A DNA stretch of 64,000 nt from Anaeramoeba flamelloides (GCA_027625915.1 JANTQA010000048.1:4836001-4900000); one strand, 5' to 3'; shown: positions 11,320 to 35,994, numbered from the stretch's first letter. Translations and numbers: made by a program. Notes: generated by a model from the sequence alone, not told the origin.

Positions 11320-11865
11320 ACTATATCCCAAAAATTTTGACACAGTTTAAACTGTTGAAAGAATAGCAATACTACATTTTACATTCCATTTGGGAATAAT
11401 TTTGATTTTACAAACTATTTCTTTTTTTGTCTTTTTTTTATTTTGTTTTCATTTCCTTTTTTCTGTTTACATAATCTATTTGGTTAGATCTCGATTTTTT
11501 TTTTTTGATGGTTAATAGAAGGTTAGTGTTGAGTTTGTTAAATTGAAAAATCCACTTGAAATTAGTTGATGATATCTTATCATTTGATCGATCAATAATT
11601 CTTGGTGGAATGTCAACAAAATATTTACCAATAAATTTTTTGTTAGGCTCGTTTTATTATTTTGGAAAAACTAATTTTTTTTTTCTTCTTTTTTTATATT
11701 TTTTATTTTTATTTGTATGAAAATGATAACTTATTAAAACATTAATACTGGGTTACTTAAATGTGGTTTTATACCATTTTTGGAAAAATATAATAAATTG
11801 AGTTTTATTTTGCCAATTTTTGTTTTTGGGTGTGTCCAAATTTTTGGAATGGGGTTCATAAAAGG
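11320..11865 (+). mobile_element. Inverted-repeat element, Tc1-like ends, copy 1
   Basis: About 545 bp. The left end has TATATCCCAAAAATTTTGAC followed by ACAG. The right end, complemented, has CATTCCAAAAATTTGGACAC followed by ACC, so the arms pair over about 25 bp. The inside matches the reverse complement of 28.9-29.4 kb (for example GAGTTTGTTAAATTG and TTAGTTGATGATAT). An 83-codon frame at 11780-12031 is element sequence. The end sequence resembles Tc1 family termini, but no transposase is present. Confidence 0.55.
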
Positions 11866-14417
11866 CCAAAGTGTAAAGAGAGTATTTCACATGTTTAAAG
11901 GATTGAAATCAACATACGAAGAAAAAAATGATTTTGAAAATTTCAAAATGAAAATCTTTATCCCATATTTTGATTTTGTTTTGCTTGTTTTTTTTTTTGA
12001 TAAATCAAACTTTTGCAAATTATTTTTATAAAATTTTCTATAATCACTAATAAAAAATATGATATTATAATCTATTAAAAATTTCAATAAGATTATCTAA
12101 AAATTAGTATGTTACGATTATACATTACTTTTATCTTGTATTGAAGATCAAAACATTTTTTGATATATTACGAATTAATAACACGAAAATTTTGGGGTTT
12201 TTATTTTTAAGAAAATATCCAAATTAATTAGATTTACATCAAATATCTATCAAATTATTATTTGATGTTTTGAGTTGTATACTTATTTCTTATTTGTTCT
12301 TTGTAGAACAATTAAAAAATAATAATTGATCTTTGATTACTTTTCACTTTGAAAGATATAGGGAATAGACGAAAAAATAATAAAACAAAAATAATATTAT
12401 CAATAAACACCACATCTTCTAAAAAAATCAAGATAAACCCCATTTCAAAAATTATAACTCACCTGAAATAATAAATTGAAATAAAAAAATATATCCTTTT
12501 ATATTCAAGAACAACCAAATAATTAAATATGATTTGTGATTCACTTTTAAATCATTATAAATATCTAAAAACCTGATATGATAAAAATTAATTTAAAAAA
12601 TTTAACTAAAAATTAAAAAAAAAAAAGAGTCACAATTTTTTATATGAATATTACAGGTTTTTTATTATCAAAATATCACTGAAATAAAGTTAACATAAAA
12701 ATTCTAGCTTAATAATTAAACCCCTTTTAAAAGACTTTAAATCACCTCAATTTTTTTGGTGATTATTGATCTTTTCGAAGATCTTTTTTTTTCCTCATAA
12801 TAATTATCAAAAAATAGACAAAAACAAAAAAAAAACAAAACAAATCAAAAAAAAAATAACAAGAAAAAAAAAGAGAAAAAGAAAGAAAAAGAAAAGGAAA
12901 AACAAAAATTTCCAAAATTAGAAAAAATGATTAATATCCAAAAATTTTAAAATAGTTTTTTTGATAAGAATTGTGATAGACCTTCATAAAAACTCTCATT
13001 AACATTATAAAGTACATTAAAATTTTTGTAAAATATTTTAGTTTTAAAAAAAGTCGGGCAAGTCTATTTGAAAATATAATTATTTAAATAAATCTTGATA
13101 AAAGTATTTAAATATACAAAATCATTAACCACTATTTATGGATTCTTGATAATAATTTAATTTGATTCTTATTATTTTATTGCATAAATAAAAGAAATTA
13201 AAATTTATGCTCACATTTTTATCTGATTTTTTTTTTATGGGGGATAATTGGCTTGGTGTTTAATCTTTTCTTTTCGATACAAAAAATTGTTTTCACGACT
13301 TGTTTAATCTCAACAATTTTTTTAATAGAATTGAAAACATATAACTGCATTTGATTGTTTAAAAAATTATTTGTACCCTTTCCATATTCTCAGTTTTTTA
13401 TTGAAATTGGTCATACATTGTTAACACCCAAAAAAGTACTTTTTTTTTTTTTCATCATTGGAAATATTTCAAGGAAAATATTATGAAATAAATCTAAGTT
13501 GTTGATTCAATCAGTATTAATATTAAACTTAATTTTCTATTGCCATTTAACGAATACCCCGAACAAAAAATGTGTTTTTACTATGAAATGTAAAAATAAT
13601 GTACCACTTTTTAGGAAATATCCTAGTTTCAAAATTATAATCAACAAAAAAAAAAAAATTGTAAAAATGATCTCTTGTTAATTATTTAATTTTTTTTAAA
13701 AAAATGAATTTGTTTAAATAACCACATTTTGAGACAAATTCAAGAAAAAATTTTTTCACCTTCAAAGTCTAAAAAATGGTGTTTCAAAGGTTTAAATTAT
13801 TGGGCAATATAGCTATTTTTTAAAATTTTTATAAGATTTTTGTAGTTAATCTATTTCATCAAAATGATATATTAAACTTTTTGTACTATTATACTTTGTG
13901 AATTTTTTAAGAAATATGAACAATATGTGACTAATCTGATTTCCGTTCAATTGCCATCACACTTAATTATTGACTAATATGTCTTATACCCGCATCCTTG
14001 AAAAGGATATTATTTTCTTATCCTGGTATTTTTTCTCTTTGTTTAAAAACAAAAGATTCAATCAAAAACTGATTTAAAACTGCAACTAATTAAAACACCA
14101 AAGTTTGGAGAAGTACCTTTTTTGAATGGGTAAGAATGTATATTGTTTTGAAAGTGTAACTTTTATTTGTGATTCTTAGTTGATAAGGTGATAGAACCTT
14201 ACTTTAACAATTATTGAAGAACCTACAATCTATTTTTCAATTTTTTTGGGAGTTTTAAGTGACAATCAAACAAGGATTGTAGAGATTTTAAATTACTGTA
14301 GCTAAAATAAAGCGTACAAAAAAATTTAATGCATGCTTCAAAATAAAAAGCGTGTTTTTTTTTGTTATAGAAGACCGATACATTAAACATTCAAGAAAAT
14401 TGATAATAAGCCCCTAA
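11866..14417. other. Intergenic, nothing recognised
   Basis: 2.5 kb of AT-rich DNA. It includes an A-rich purine tract at 12815-12920 and a fragment near 12270-12325 similar to repeat sequence at 19.05 and 21.9 kb (CTTATTTGTTCTT). A 60-codon frame at 13499-13681 has no recognisable motif. Confidence 0.5.
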
Positions 14418-14780
14418 AAAATATGGCATTGGTTTCTTAAAGTTCTATTATTTAAAAAGAAATTCCTAAAAATGAAGGATCAAATTGGAAAATTTATCTC
14501 AAAAAATAGAGTAAATTTTTAGAAAAGTTTTACCAATCAAACAAATAAATTGAAAAAATTGAAAACATTATGAAAACTTTTCAACTATTTGCATGAATAA
14601 TTTAAATTTTACCACAAATAACCAGATTTTTACTTTCAAAATTGATTTTAACATAGGTATACTATTTGGTAGTAGATTGGATGTTGCCTTGGTACAAGAA
14701 GAAAAAAAAGCATGGATAATATTTTTCAAACACAGATTATAGTCTTTGTGCACGCATTATTTTGATCACAATAATTATTA
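14418..14780 (+). repeat. Dispersed repeat family R, copy 2
   Basis: Direct-orientation partner of 9871-10225. It shares AATATGGCATTGGTTTCTTA, AAAAAGAAATT, CAAAATTGATTTTAAC and TTTTGATCAC. Its segment GGATCAAATTGGAAAATTTA also matches the inverted fragment at 60.6 kb. Non-coding. Confidence 0.6.
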
Positions 14781-15289
14781 AGTTGCTGTTAATTAGAAAA
14801 TAAAAGAATCAAAAGTTTCATTCAGTTTTCCCAATAAAAAAATACCAAGTCTTTAAATAAATAACCAAAAATCCCTATTACTAAAAGAAAGTTAATAATT
14901 TATGCTTGATTTTTGGAATTAAAAATTTGAAAGGTTAATATGATTTATAAAAATCTTTTTTGTGGAAACCCTAATGAAAATTTTGTTCCATTTGTTTTGC
15001 AACAAATAGCATCTTGAAAACAAAATCTTCTTTCCCATAAATAGGGCTTAAATTTCTCTTTTTTGAAAAAATTTGATGTAAAAAAAAAAAAATTAAAATC
15101 AATCAATTTATTTTCTTAATATTTATAAATATCTTGAATTTGAGCTTGAAAAAATTGAGGTTAAGGGTAACATAATTATCTTCTAAATTGAAATGTTTAA
15201 ATAAATTGAAAAGAAATAGCAAATTATTTTGCAAAAAAAGATTTATTTTTTCTTAATTCACTTTTGTAATTTTTTTTATTTCATAAAAA

Positions 15290-26925
<11,636 letters not shown>

Positions 26926-28065
26926 AAAAGATTTTTTTTTTCTTTTTTTTTTTTTTTTTTAGTTTTCTTTTCTTTTTTTCTATTTTTTTTGCTTTTTTCT
27001 ATCTTTTTTTCTTTCTTTCCTTTTCTCTCATTTTATTTAAAAGAGAACTACCCCTTAAAATTTTATGAATTTATTATTATGTAATCAGTAAAATTTTAAT
27101 AAAATAATAATATTATTTTTATTTTTTAATATTTTTTTTCAAGTAAATTCAAAAAAATTCATTTGTTTTTTTTTTTTAAAAACGATTTTATTTTATTTTC
27201 AATTGGTCGAATCTCTACTTATGTTCTCAATAAATCTAATTTCAGCATTAATTTTCTTTGAAAAAATATACAAAATCATAATTTTTTTTTTTTGTGAAAA
27301 ACACTTTTTCCGTTCAAGTTAATGTTAGAAGTCGACATAATCTTGTGACACTCAAAAAAGAAATTACCATTTTAATAAAAAAAATGCAATTGATAATTCA
27401 AATTTGTCAAAAAGTACTTCTAAGATTAAAGATATTTAATGGTTTGATTTGTGAAAAAAAAATATAATTTGTATCGGATAATTTTCAATTATTCAACATT
27501 TGTTTTTACTAATTCAAGTTTTGGTTTATTTAAAATATTTTTTTCCTAATGAAAAGTATCCAGAGTATAAATTGGAATAAATTAAAGGGTAAATCGATAA
27601 AATAGACTAGAGAAGGTATACACTTATCGTTAACGAGTTTTATTCTCTGAGGATTTTCATCTAGGAGTTTTTTTTAATATAAAAGAATTCAGGAAAAGTA
27701 AAGATTATTGTCCATTATTTTAAATCAAAAAAAACTACCCTGAAATACCAATAATTAATCTTAATTTTTTTTATTTTTTTATTAATTATTGATAACATTG
27801 TTATAAAGTTCATGTATCTCTTGTGAATTTAGGAGGCGTGTGGCTAAGTGTAGTAGAATGCTACCAAACGACATAGAGTGCCTAGGGTTTTTTTTTTTTT
27901 TACTTTTTATAATTTAAAGAAAATTAAATTAATACTCTTTTGCATTTCAAAAAGTAAAATAAATCTACCAGCATTGTCCTATAATTCAAAATAATCTAGT
28001 AAAAATAAAAGATTTAGCTTATTTGTTTTTTTAAATTCTGGTAAAACTTAAAAACAATGAATATT
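26926..28065. other. Intergenic after the RGS-DUF547 gene
   Basis: T-rich 3' flank (26930-27030, runs of CTTTTTT), then AT-rich DNA without recognisable genes. A fragment of the hairpin/AGTGCCGT repeat lies at 27689-27890: AAAAGAATTCAGGAAAAG, then GTAGAATGC and ATAGAGTGCCTAGGG. Confidence 0.5.
27830..27890. repeat. Fragment of the AGTGCCGT repeat
   Basis: Reads TAAGTGTAGTAGAATGCTAC then CATAGAGTGCCTAGGG followed by a T-run, matching the tandem-unit part of the repeats at 0.28-1.5 kb. An isolated hairpin A arm lies just before it (27689-27706). Confidence 0.5.
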
Positions 28066-28612
28066 AACCCCATTTCACTCAAATGGGCACCGCCAAAAAT
28101 GAAAAATTCACTTTTTTTTAAGAATAAATCAAACTAAAATTTTTTAGAAATAATAGAAATAATAAATTCAATTAGACTTGAGATTCATAAAAGAATTACC
28201 TAAACAAACTATAAATTTCAAAAAAAAAAAAAATTAGTAAAAAATTAATGAGCAAATTTCATTAGAACATCTCGTACAAAAGATAACAATTTCTATAGTA
28301 AATTTAAATAGTTGACACTAATATTTTTTAATTGTAAATGTATTGATATTTTATAAGAAAATAGTAAGGCTCAATTTTTTTTATGTTAATTTGGAGTTGC
28401 AAAGGATTTTTTTTTTCAATTTATTAATTTTTTATAGAAAAAAAAAAAAGGAAAAAAAGCATAAAATAAAATAAAAAAAGAAATGAAAACTAAATGAGAA
28501 AAATGATTTTGATCGAAAAATTTAAAATGTATTTTCATCTAAAAATTGTTTTAAACTCAAGTAATATGTTCTATTTATTCAATTGAACTACCACCTTTAA
28601 CTAAAAAGCGTA
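28066..28612 (+). mobile_element. Family C element, copy 2
   Basis: Full-length partner of 19567-20153. Shared landmarks are CCCATTTCACTCAAA, AAAAATGAAAAATTCACTTT, GTTGACA and CTTTAACTAAAAAGCGT at the end. More diverged at its termini. It lies outside any gene. Confidence 0.65.
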
Positions 28613-28894
28613 CATATTTCATTTGTTCATGATATTGATATTATTATTTTTAAATATAAATTTTTTAATTAATTGTATTATTCTCGTTTTTTTATTTTGG
28701 TATATTTTTTTTTAATAGTTCCTTACTCTCAATCAATAAATAAATTAATAGAAGTTATTTATCAGAAACAAATCTCTTTATTTTATGTATTCGAATCAAA
28801 GAAGAAGATTAATCTCAGGTAGATAAACTTGTAGAAGAATAATTATAACCCAACATATTGTTTAGATTTTTTAAATTTAATTTCATTTTCATTG

Positions 28895-29400
28895 ATATAA
28901 ACCCCTTTCCAAAAATTGTGACAAACCCAAAATCAAAAATATGTATAAAATACCACTTTATTGTATTTTTTCGAACCTAATATTTGATCAGATTTAAGTT
29001 ATCCAGTATTAATGTTTTAATATGTAATAATTTTTACCCAAATAAAATAAATAAAAATAATAACCAAAAAATTAAAATCATTTTTTCAAAAATGAAAAAA
29101 AAAAGCAGGTCCGAAAATGTTTTGATAAATATTTTGAAATTTCACCAACAATTGTTGATCAATCCAATGATATCATATCATCAACTAATTGAATGCTGAT
29201 TTTTCCAATTTAACAAACTCAATTTTAACCTTCTCTCAGTTATTGGAAAAAGTCGCCAATCTAAGGAAACAAATTACGTAACTGGAAAAAAGTAAATGAT
29301 CACAAAACCGAAAAAGACAAAAAAATGATAAAAATAGTTTGTTAAAATCAAATTTTTTTCCAAATTGAATGAAATTGTAGTATTTTCATTTTTTCAACTG
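28895..29400 (-). mobile_element. Inverted-repeat element, Tc1-like ends, copy 2
   Basis: Inverted partner of 11320-11865. The reverse complement carries GAGTTTGTTAAATTGGAAAA, TTAGTTGATGATATGATATC and, at the end, CACAATTTTTGGAAAGGGGT. The 71-codon frame at 28984-29199 is element sequence. Confidence 0.55.
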
Positions 29401-29558
29401 TTAAAATTTTTTTCAAAAATTATGGAATTTTGTTTATATACATAATTAAATTTATTTCGCAAAATTTCTCAAGAATTATGATCTTGTAAATATAGCTTTA
29501 ATATTCCTTTCTTTAAATTGTTACATAAATATTGTGGGTTAGTTAAGTATATATGATA

Positions 29559-29600
<42 letters not shown>

Positions 29601-31301
29601 TTTAAATGAATCATTTTATGAAAATCACACAAAATATCAAAATATTTAATAAAAATTAAAAGAATATATCTTGTAAAATGGAGAGTAAAATTCAGAATTA
29701 GTTTGTTTTTTTACAAATTTGATGAGAAAGAACTTTTTAAAAGTCAAAAAAATGACTAAGATATCCTATTTATTGAAAAATATTTTAAAAATTGTAATAT
29801 TTTCCTCAACTAAAGATAAATTAAATAAATTAAATGAAAGGGGGGGAATTCATTTTAGAAACAATTTTTCTAATACCAAATTGTTAAATCCCATATGGAG
29901 AAAAAAATTTTTAAAGAATATAAATACAACAAAAGATCCTCAAAGAACTAATGAAAAATTTATCCAATAATATCAAAAAAAAATTATTTTTTTATTTTTT
30001 TAAAGTGAAGGAAGAAGTCTGAAATACATGATAAATACACTAAAACTCCACTTTTCTAAAAAGAAATTTACGATTAAAATTATTAATTTAACTATTTTCA
30101 TAAAGAGGTCGACATTTTTGATTAACGATAAATCATAGGAAATATGTGAGCGAATTAAGTTTAAAATTAGAACTTGATAGATGAGCAATTATAAAATACC
30201 CCTTATTTAGAATATGAATTTTGTTTAGAATTTTCTTTTTTGTTTTATTTTTCTTTTTGTTTTTTGTAAGTTTCTCAAAAACTTGTTTTGACAAAACCTA
30301 GCACAAGAAACTGTATCTATATTCTATTCCCAGTACATGTAACTGAATAGTAGATTGTATGGAAAGATAATACTGGAAAAGTAAAGTTGTAACTGTTGAA
30401 TTCAGTTCTCTTCGGTTTTAATCAGATACTGTATGTTTAAGATCTCATAAGACAAAGTTCTAATCATGAACAAACTTATCAATTCTAATATTATTTTTTT
30501 ATCTCTTGTCCCTTTTCAATACTCGCTTTAAATACAAAACAAAAACACAAAAAAACAAAAAAAAATACAAACAACTTTAAAAAAAGAATCTGGAAAAAGT
30601 AAAAAAGTCTAAAAAATAAAAAATTATATTTCTTAAATTGAGAATGATTATTATCTATTATCAGTTAGCATTTGAATATATTTAAACTACTTTTTCTGAT
30701 ATTAAGATAAAAAAAAAACCAAAAATAAATAAATATAATTGTTGAGGAAAAAAAGTGAAACAGGAAAAAAACGCTAAAGATGGTTTTTATAGAAACTGAA
30801 AATGAAACGTAAGATCAATTAAAAGAAGAAATAAATTAACTCCAAAGAATAATCCATTATTTTATTTTCAAATCAACCCAATAAAAAACATTCAAATCTT
30901 CTTAATTATTGAAATTGGTTTTTGAGATCATAAGAATAGTAAATTTTTTGAACAAATTTTTCATAATTGATCAATCAAATCAAAACACATACCAAAAGGT
31001 ATTATTAAAAAACTGTTATTGTGCTTAATACTTCATTTTGTCTTTAATTATTTTTTTATTCTTTTTTTAATTGATCTTGCTTTTCATTCTAAGAAATGTT
31101 CTCAATTAAAAACTGTGTTTCACTTTTTTTTCCTGTTTCAATTTTTTTCCCAAATGGTAATAAAACTTTATAAAATAAAATAAAATACAATATAATGTAA
31201 TGGAATAATTTATCTAAGATTTATTGAAACTTATTTTATAATTAATTATTCAAAAATAAAAAACATAAAAAAAGTAAGAGAAAGAAAAATAAATTAAAAA
31301 T
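29401..31301. other. Intergenic, with a TA microsatellite
   Basis: Contains (TA)n at 29561-29596. An 83-codon frame (29719-29970) and a 62-codon frame (30000-30188, minus) carry no known motif. 30290-30480 is a little less AT-biased, but no RNA gene was recognised. The rest is AT-rich and featureless. Confidence 0.5.
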
Positions 31302-33716
31302 CTACCAAAATAAATTATCTTCTTGATTTTCTTCCTCCTTCTTTTTTTTAGGTTTTAATTTCAAATGTCTTCTTGAGACATGTCTTCGTTTTGGTTGTAT
31401 TTGTTGCTTTTTAGGTGATAATTGATGAGAATTATGGGTTTCTTCGGAAGTCATTTTATTTAAAAGATCAAAAGTATTATCTTTTTCTTGATGATTATTA
31501 TTATTATTTAAAAAATTGAAAGTCGAAGATTGATCATTATTGTTTTTGGTGACAATTGATTCTTTTTCAATGGTGTTTGGGATATTTTTATTTAATAAAT
31601 CAAATATTGAATTTTGTTGAGTATCTTGAATTTTTTTTTGTTTATTATTCATAAAATTAAATTTAGAATTTGATTGATTATTATTATTTTGTTTATTTTG
31701 TTTTATTTCAAGCAAACCAAACATTGATTCTGAATTATTATTATTATTATTATTACCATTACCATTACTACCACTACCACTACTACTACTATTATTATTA
31801 TCAAGAATTAGAGTAGTTTCTTTTTTTTTGTTTTCTTTTTTTTCAATTATTAAATTTCCTTGAGAATCAATAAAATTAAATTTTGAATGATCAATAACAA
31901 TTTTAGGTTTTACGATCACCTCTTCAGTTTCTTTTTCATCATTTTTTAATTCATTATTATCATTATTTAAAAAATTGAAAGATGAAGATTGTTCATTATT
32001 TTTAGTTGATTTTATATTAATATCTATGCTCTTTTTTTCATTACTTAGTGTTTTAGAAATAAAATCAACTAGTGATTGTTCTTGCTTTTCATTTAATAAA
32101 TTTTGTTTAGGTTTTTCTTCATTTTCAACATTCATTGTTTTTGAATTATTATTTAGAAAATTAAAATTTGATTCTGTTTCTTCACCTTCCTCTTCATTCA
32201 AGCCATTTACATTGTTAATATTTTCAGTAGAATTTTGATCTAATTTGTTTAGCATATTTTCATTGTTAAGAGTATTTTCAGTAGTAATTTGATTATTTAT
32301 ATTGGAATTTAAAAAATTAAATGAAGATTGATTTTCTTCATTATTTTTCTTTTCAACTTTATCGCCATCACTTTTATTATTAATGTTATTATTTTTATTT
32401 GAACTTATATTTAAATCATTAAACATGCTTTCATTTGATTTATCATTTTCCTGTGATTTGGTTTGATCACTTATATTTGAATTTAAAAAATTAAATGAAG
32501 ATTGATTTTCTTCATTATTTTTCTTTTCAACTTTATCGTCATCACTTTTATTATCAATGTTATTATTTTTATTTGAACTTATATTTAAATCATTAAACAT
32601 GCTTTCATTTGATTTATCATTTTCCTGTGATTTGGTTTGATCACTTATATTTGAATTTAAAAAATTAAATGAAGACTGATTTTCTTCATTATTTTTCTTT
32701 TCAACTTTATCGTCATCACTTTTATTATTAATGTTATTTTTTTTATTTGAACTTATATTTAAATCATTAAACATGCTTTCATTTGATTTATCATTGGTAT
32801 TTGATTTGATTTGTATTGAATCGAATATTGAAGTTTTGTTATTGTTTTCAATAAAATTAAACATTGATTTTTCGTCAATTTTTACTTGATTTGATTTTTT
32901 TTTCATTTCTAAATCACCAAACATTGATATATTTTCATTATTATCATCATCATTTTTATTATCATTGCTGTTGTTATTGTTATTAGAATTAATTTGTGAT
33001 AAGGGATCAAAGGAATTATTATTCTCTGATTTTGTACGGGAAAGGTTATTTATATTTTCAAATTCATTTGTATTTGTCATTGTAAAGGAATCAGATGATG
33101 AATTAGTTCTTTGATTGAATTTGAAGCGATCTTTTGAAAATAAATTTTTATTACGAATTTTTTTTTTTTTTTTTTTCCTTCCGACTCTCCGAAGACCAAT
33201 TTTTACTGGGTTTTTTGTCTTTTCATTGGGTTGGTTATTATTTTCCTTGCTATTTATATTTTCTATTCCATTATTATTATTTTCATTGTTATCTATTTTG
33301 TTATTTTCATTATTATCATTTTCTGATCTTTCATTATTTTTTATTTCGATTTGATCAAACATATTTAAATTTTGTTTTTCTTCTTCTTCATTTTCTTCAT
33401 TATTTTCCTTATTTAATTCCATTAATCCAAAAAATGGTTCATTTGGATCATTTGTTTCTTTATTTTCATTTTGATTTACATTTTCAGTTTCAGTTTCATT
33501 TTCAGTTTCATTTTCATTTTCAGTTTCAGTTTCATTCAAATTTCTGTTTATATTTAAATCTTGATTTTCTTTTTTTATTTCTTTCTCATTCTCATCAACT
33601 AAATTGATTTCATTTTGAGATATTTTTTTTTCTAATTGATTCTGGCCTTTATTATTAATGTTCTGGTTCATAAAAGGAAATAATGGTGTTTTATTATTAT
33701 TTTTATTATTATTATG

Positions 33717-33755
<39 letters not shown>

Positions 33756-35681
33756 TTCATTTCCATATTTATTATCTATTGGTTCTGAATTGTTTATTAA
33801 TTGGAATTCTTGAAGTCTTCTATGCTCAACTAGTTTTAATATTTTTTTTAAAAAATTAAAAATCATATAAAATTGATTTTTGTTGAGCCCATTTTCCTTT
33901 GTTAAAGGTAAAAATAAAGAAAAAAATCTTTCAGTAAATAAATAAAAGTCGATTTTCGATTCTTTGGAAATTGTTAACGAAATGCCTAAAATACTCATTA
34001 TAATAGCAGGTGCCTTTTCCATAATTAATAATTTTTCAAATAAAGGTAATATTTCGTTTGAAATAATTTGGTTATCAAACATAAAAACGATTTCATTTAA
34101 GGATATCAAATATTTGACTCTAATACCAAAGTTTTCGACATTTAAACAAGCAGAAATAAATTTTGGTAATAATTGTTTTCGGAATAATTCGGGAGACACC
34201 AAAGTTACAAAGCTAGAAGATTTATTTAATAGCACTTCTTGTGTTTTCCATTTATTTGAATCAAGTATTCTTTGAATAAACGGCAAAATAGTCTGTGTTG
34301 CTTGTTCAGTGTTCAATTTTGAAAGAATCAAGGATAAGTTTTCACAAATTAACAGCTCAACTAAGTTATTTTGGGCGTAAAGGAATAAAGGTTCCATTTG
34401 ATCAAAAAGTAATCTTGTGAACTCTGAATTACTGAGTATGTTTTCTGTAATCCAAAATAGACACTTCAAGGAATTTAGAACAATTTTTTGATCGGTGATA
34501 TTTAAATTAACATTAAATCCTTCATCATTTTTGAAATTAATTTTAGATCGGATTTCTTTAACCAACGACGGGATGATACGGAGAGTGCAGGTCCGATTTG
34601 GGAAATGGGATAGAAATTTGAGTAACTGTGTTAAAAATTCCGATTTGTTTTCAGATGTTTGGGTAGAGAGAATTGTTAAATAGTTGAGAACATTTAATTT
34701 TGAATTTTCAAAATAGGGCATTTGCAAAAATGCTTCTGCTGAGATACGGCTCGTCGTGGAGGATTCTAACATCGCAACCATGGGCTCCCATAATTTTTTG
34801 GGTAATTCCTCTAAAAACTCTGCCACTTGGCTTAAATTCTCTTGTTCTTCATCATTATTGTTTTGTTGGTGCTTGGAATTTTGTTCTTGGATCCAATTTA
34901 GCCTTTGCTTATATTGCTCGACATTGTTGTTATTGGAATTGATTAATAATGACTTGTTAATCAAATAGTAAATCAAACAAGAAAGAGAAAAGGAATCCGA
35001 TTTCGATGAGCACGTTTCTTCAAAGATACACTCAGGTGCCAAATAATCTAAGCAAGGCTGTGGGAATATTCTTTCTGAATACATTTTTGAATCAATAATG
35101 GACTTTGTGTTTTCGTTTTCACAAAAGCAAAAATCAGACAATTTCCAATCGCCAGTTTTTGTAATATAAATTGATGTTGGGTTGAGATTTAAATGCACTT
35201 TCTTGTGCTGGTGCAGGGAATGTAATGCCTTTGTGATTTCGTGAAGACCACAACTAATGTTGACCAGATCAATTTCCTCTTCTTCGCTGACCAACGAGGT
35301 TAGCGCTTCAGGGATCTTGCTCTCAAAGTTACTAAAGTTGCCTTCAAGGTTTGATAACGAATATTGGATCGGATCTGTTAAAAAGCAGAAATTGGATTTG
35401 TTTTCCAAAAACAGTTTCTCTTCAGAAAAGGGCCTTATTTTTAAAATGGATTCGTGAACAAGTGTGTTTTGGTAAGTGATCCCAGAACGAAGTTTCGTTA
35501 GGAACTTTGTTTTGTTCTTTTTGGAAATGCCTTTAAAAAAGGCCTTTTTTGAGAGAATAAATAATGAAAACTTTTCCCCATTCGCTTTCGAGATCGCAGA
35601 GTAGATTTTAAAACAATGAAAAGGTCCTCCACTTCCAATTTGTGCAGAAATGTCATATTCTTTTTTTAGTTGGTTACCCAT
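31302..35681 (-). CDS. SCYL2-like pseudokinase with a repetitive motif tail
   Basis: A single 1,459-codon exon. Residues 1-330 are a protein-kinase fold of the SCY1 family: Gly-rich loop IGSGG at 16-20, catalytic-loop equivalent VHLNLNPTSIYI at 162-173 with no HRD Asp, SDF instead of DFG at 182-184, and a preserved APE at 215-217. It should therefore bind but hardly phosphorylate. Residues about 330-600 are helical, HEAT-like (LLKFLSHFPNRTCTLRIIPS), as in SCYL proteins. SCYL2 (CVAK104) acts with clathrin and adaptors at the trans-Golgi and endosomes. From about 620 the chain is Asn/Glu/Ser-rich and carries about 20 copies of a short Phe motif (SMFNDL, SSFNFLN, IFDLLNK), including three 58-residue repeats. 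The C-terminus is EDNLFW. MGNQ at the start fits N-myristoylation. The SCYL2 subfamily is favoured over SCYL1/3. Confidence 0.85.
32290..32812 (-). repeat. 174-bp in-frame tandem triplication in the SCYL2-like tail
   Basis: Three units of exactly 174 bp (anchor AAACATGCTTTC at 32421, 32595 and 32769). Each encodes 58 residues with one ESMFNDLNISSNK and one NQSSFNFLNSNI motif. Units differ by a few bases, so the expansion is recent and has kept frame. Confidence 0.9.
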
Positions 35682-35994
35682 TTTTGTTTGTTGAGTCTTG
35701 ATTCAGAATTTTTTGTCAAATTTTCAAATCTGAAAACAATAAAATATGAAAAAATAAAAAATACTTTATTTTTTGGAAAGTTTTTTAAGGAAGAACTTTC
35801 CAAACTAATTCAGATTCGACAATTGAAAAATCAATGACTACAGTTAGTTAAAAATTTTAGTACATTTAATTCAAAGTTCAAAAGAAGTATTATGTGGAAA
35901 AATTATCTCCATTGTGTAGACAATATTATCCTGTAGAAGAACCGATAATACTAAAAGAATTATTAAATAAGTAGTTAGTGTATCTTGGTGTACA
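35682..35994. other. Upstream flank of the SCYL2-like gene
   Basis: About 310 bp between the SCYL2-like start codon and the Tc1-type MITE. No frame or motif recognised; any promoter must lie here or in the MITE. Confidence 0.4.

Noticed and set aside
29719-29970. 83-codon open frame (MMRKNFLKVKKMTK...) with mixed codon use
   Set aside because: No recognisable domain, no splice context, and such lengths arise by chance in this composition. Left as unassigned intergenic DNA.
30290-30480. Less AT-biased stretch considered as an snRNA or other structured RNA
   Set aside because: No U1, U2, U4, U5 or U6 signature sequence could be matched on either strand.
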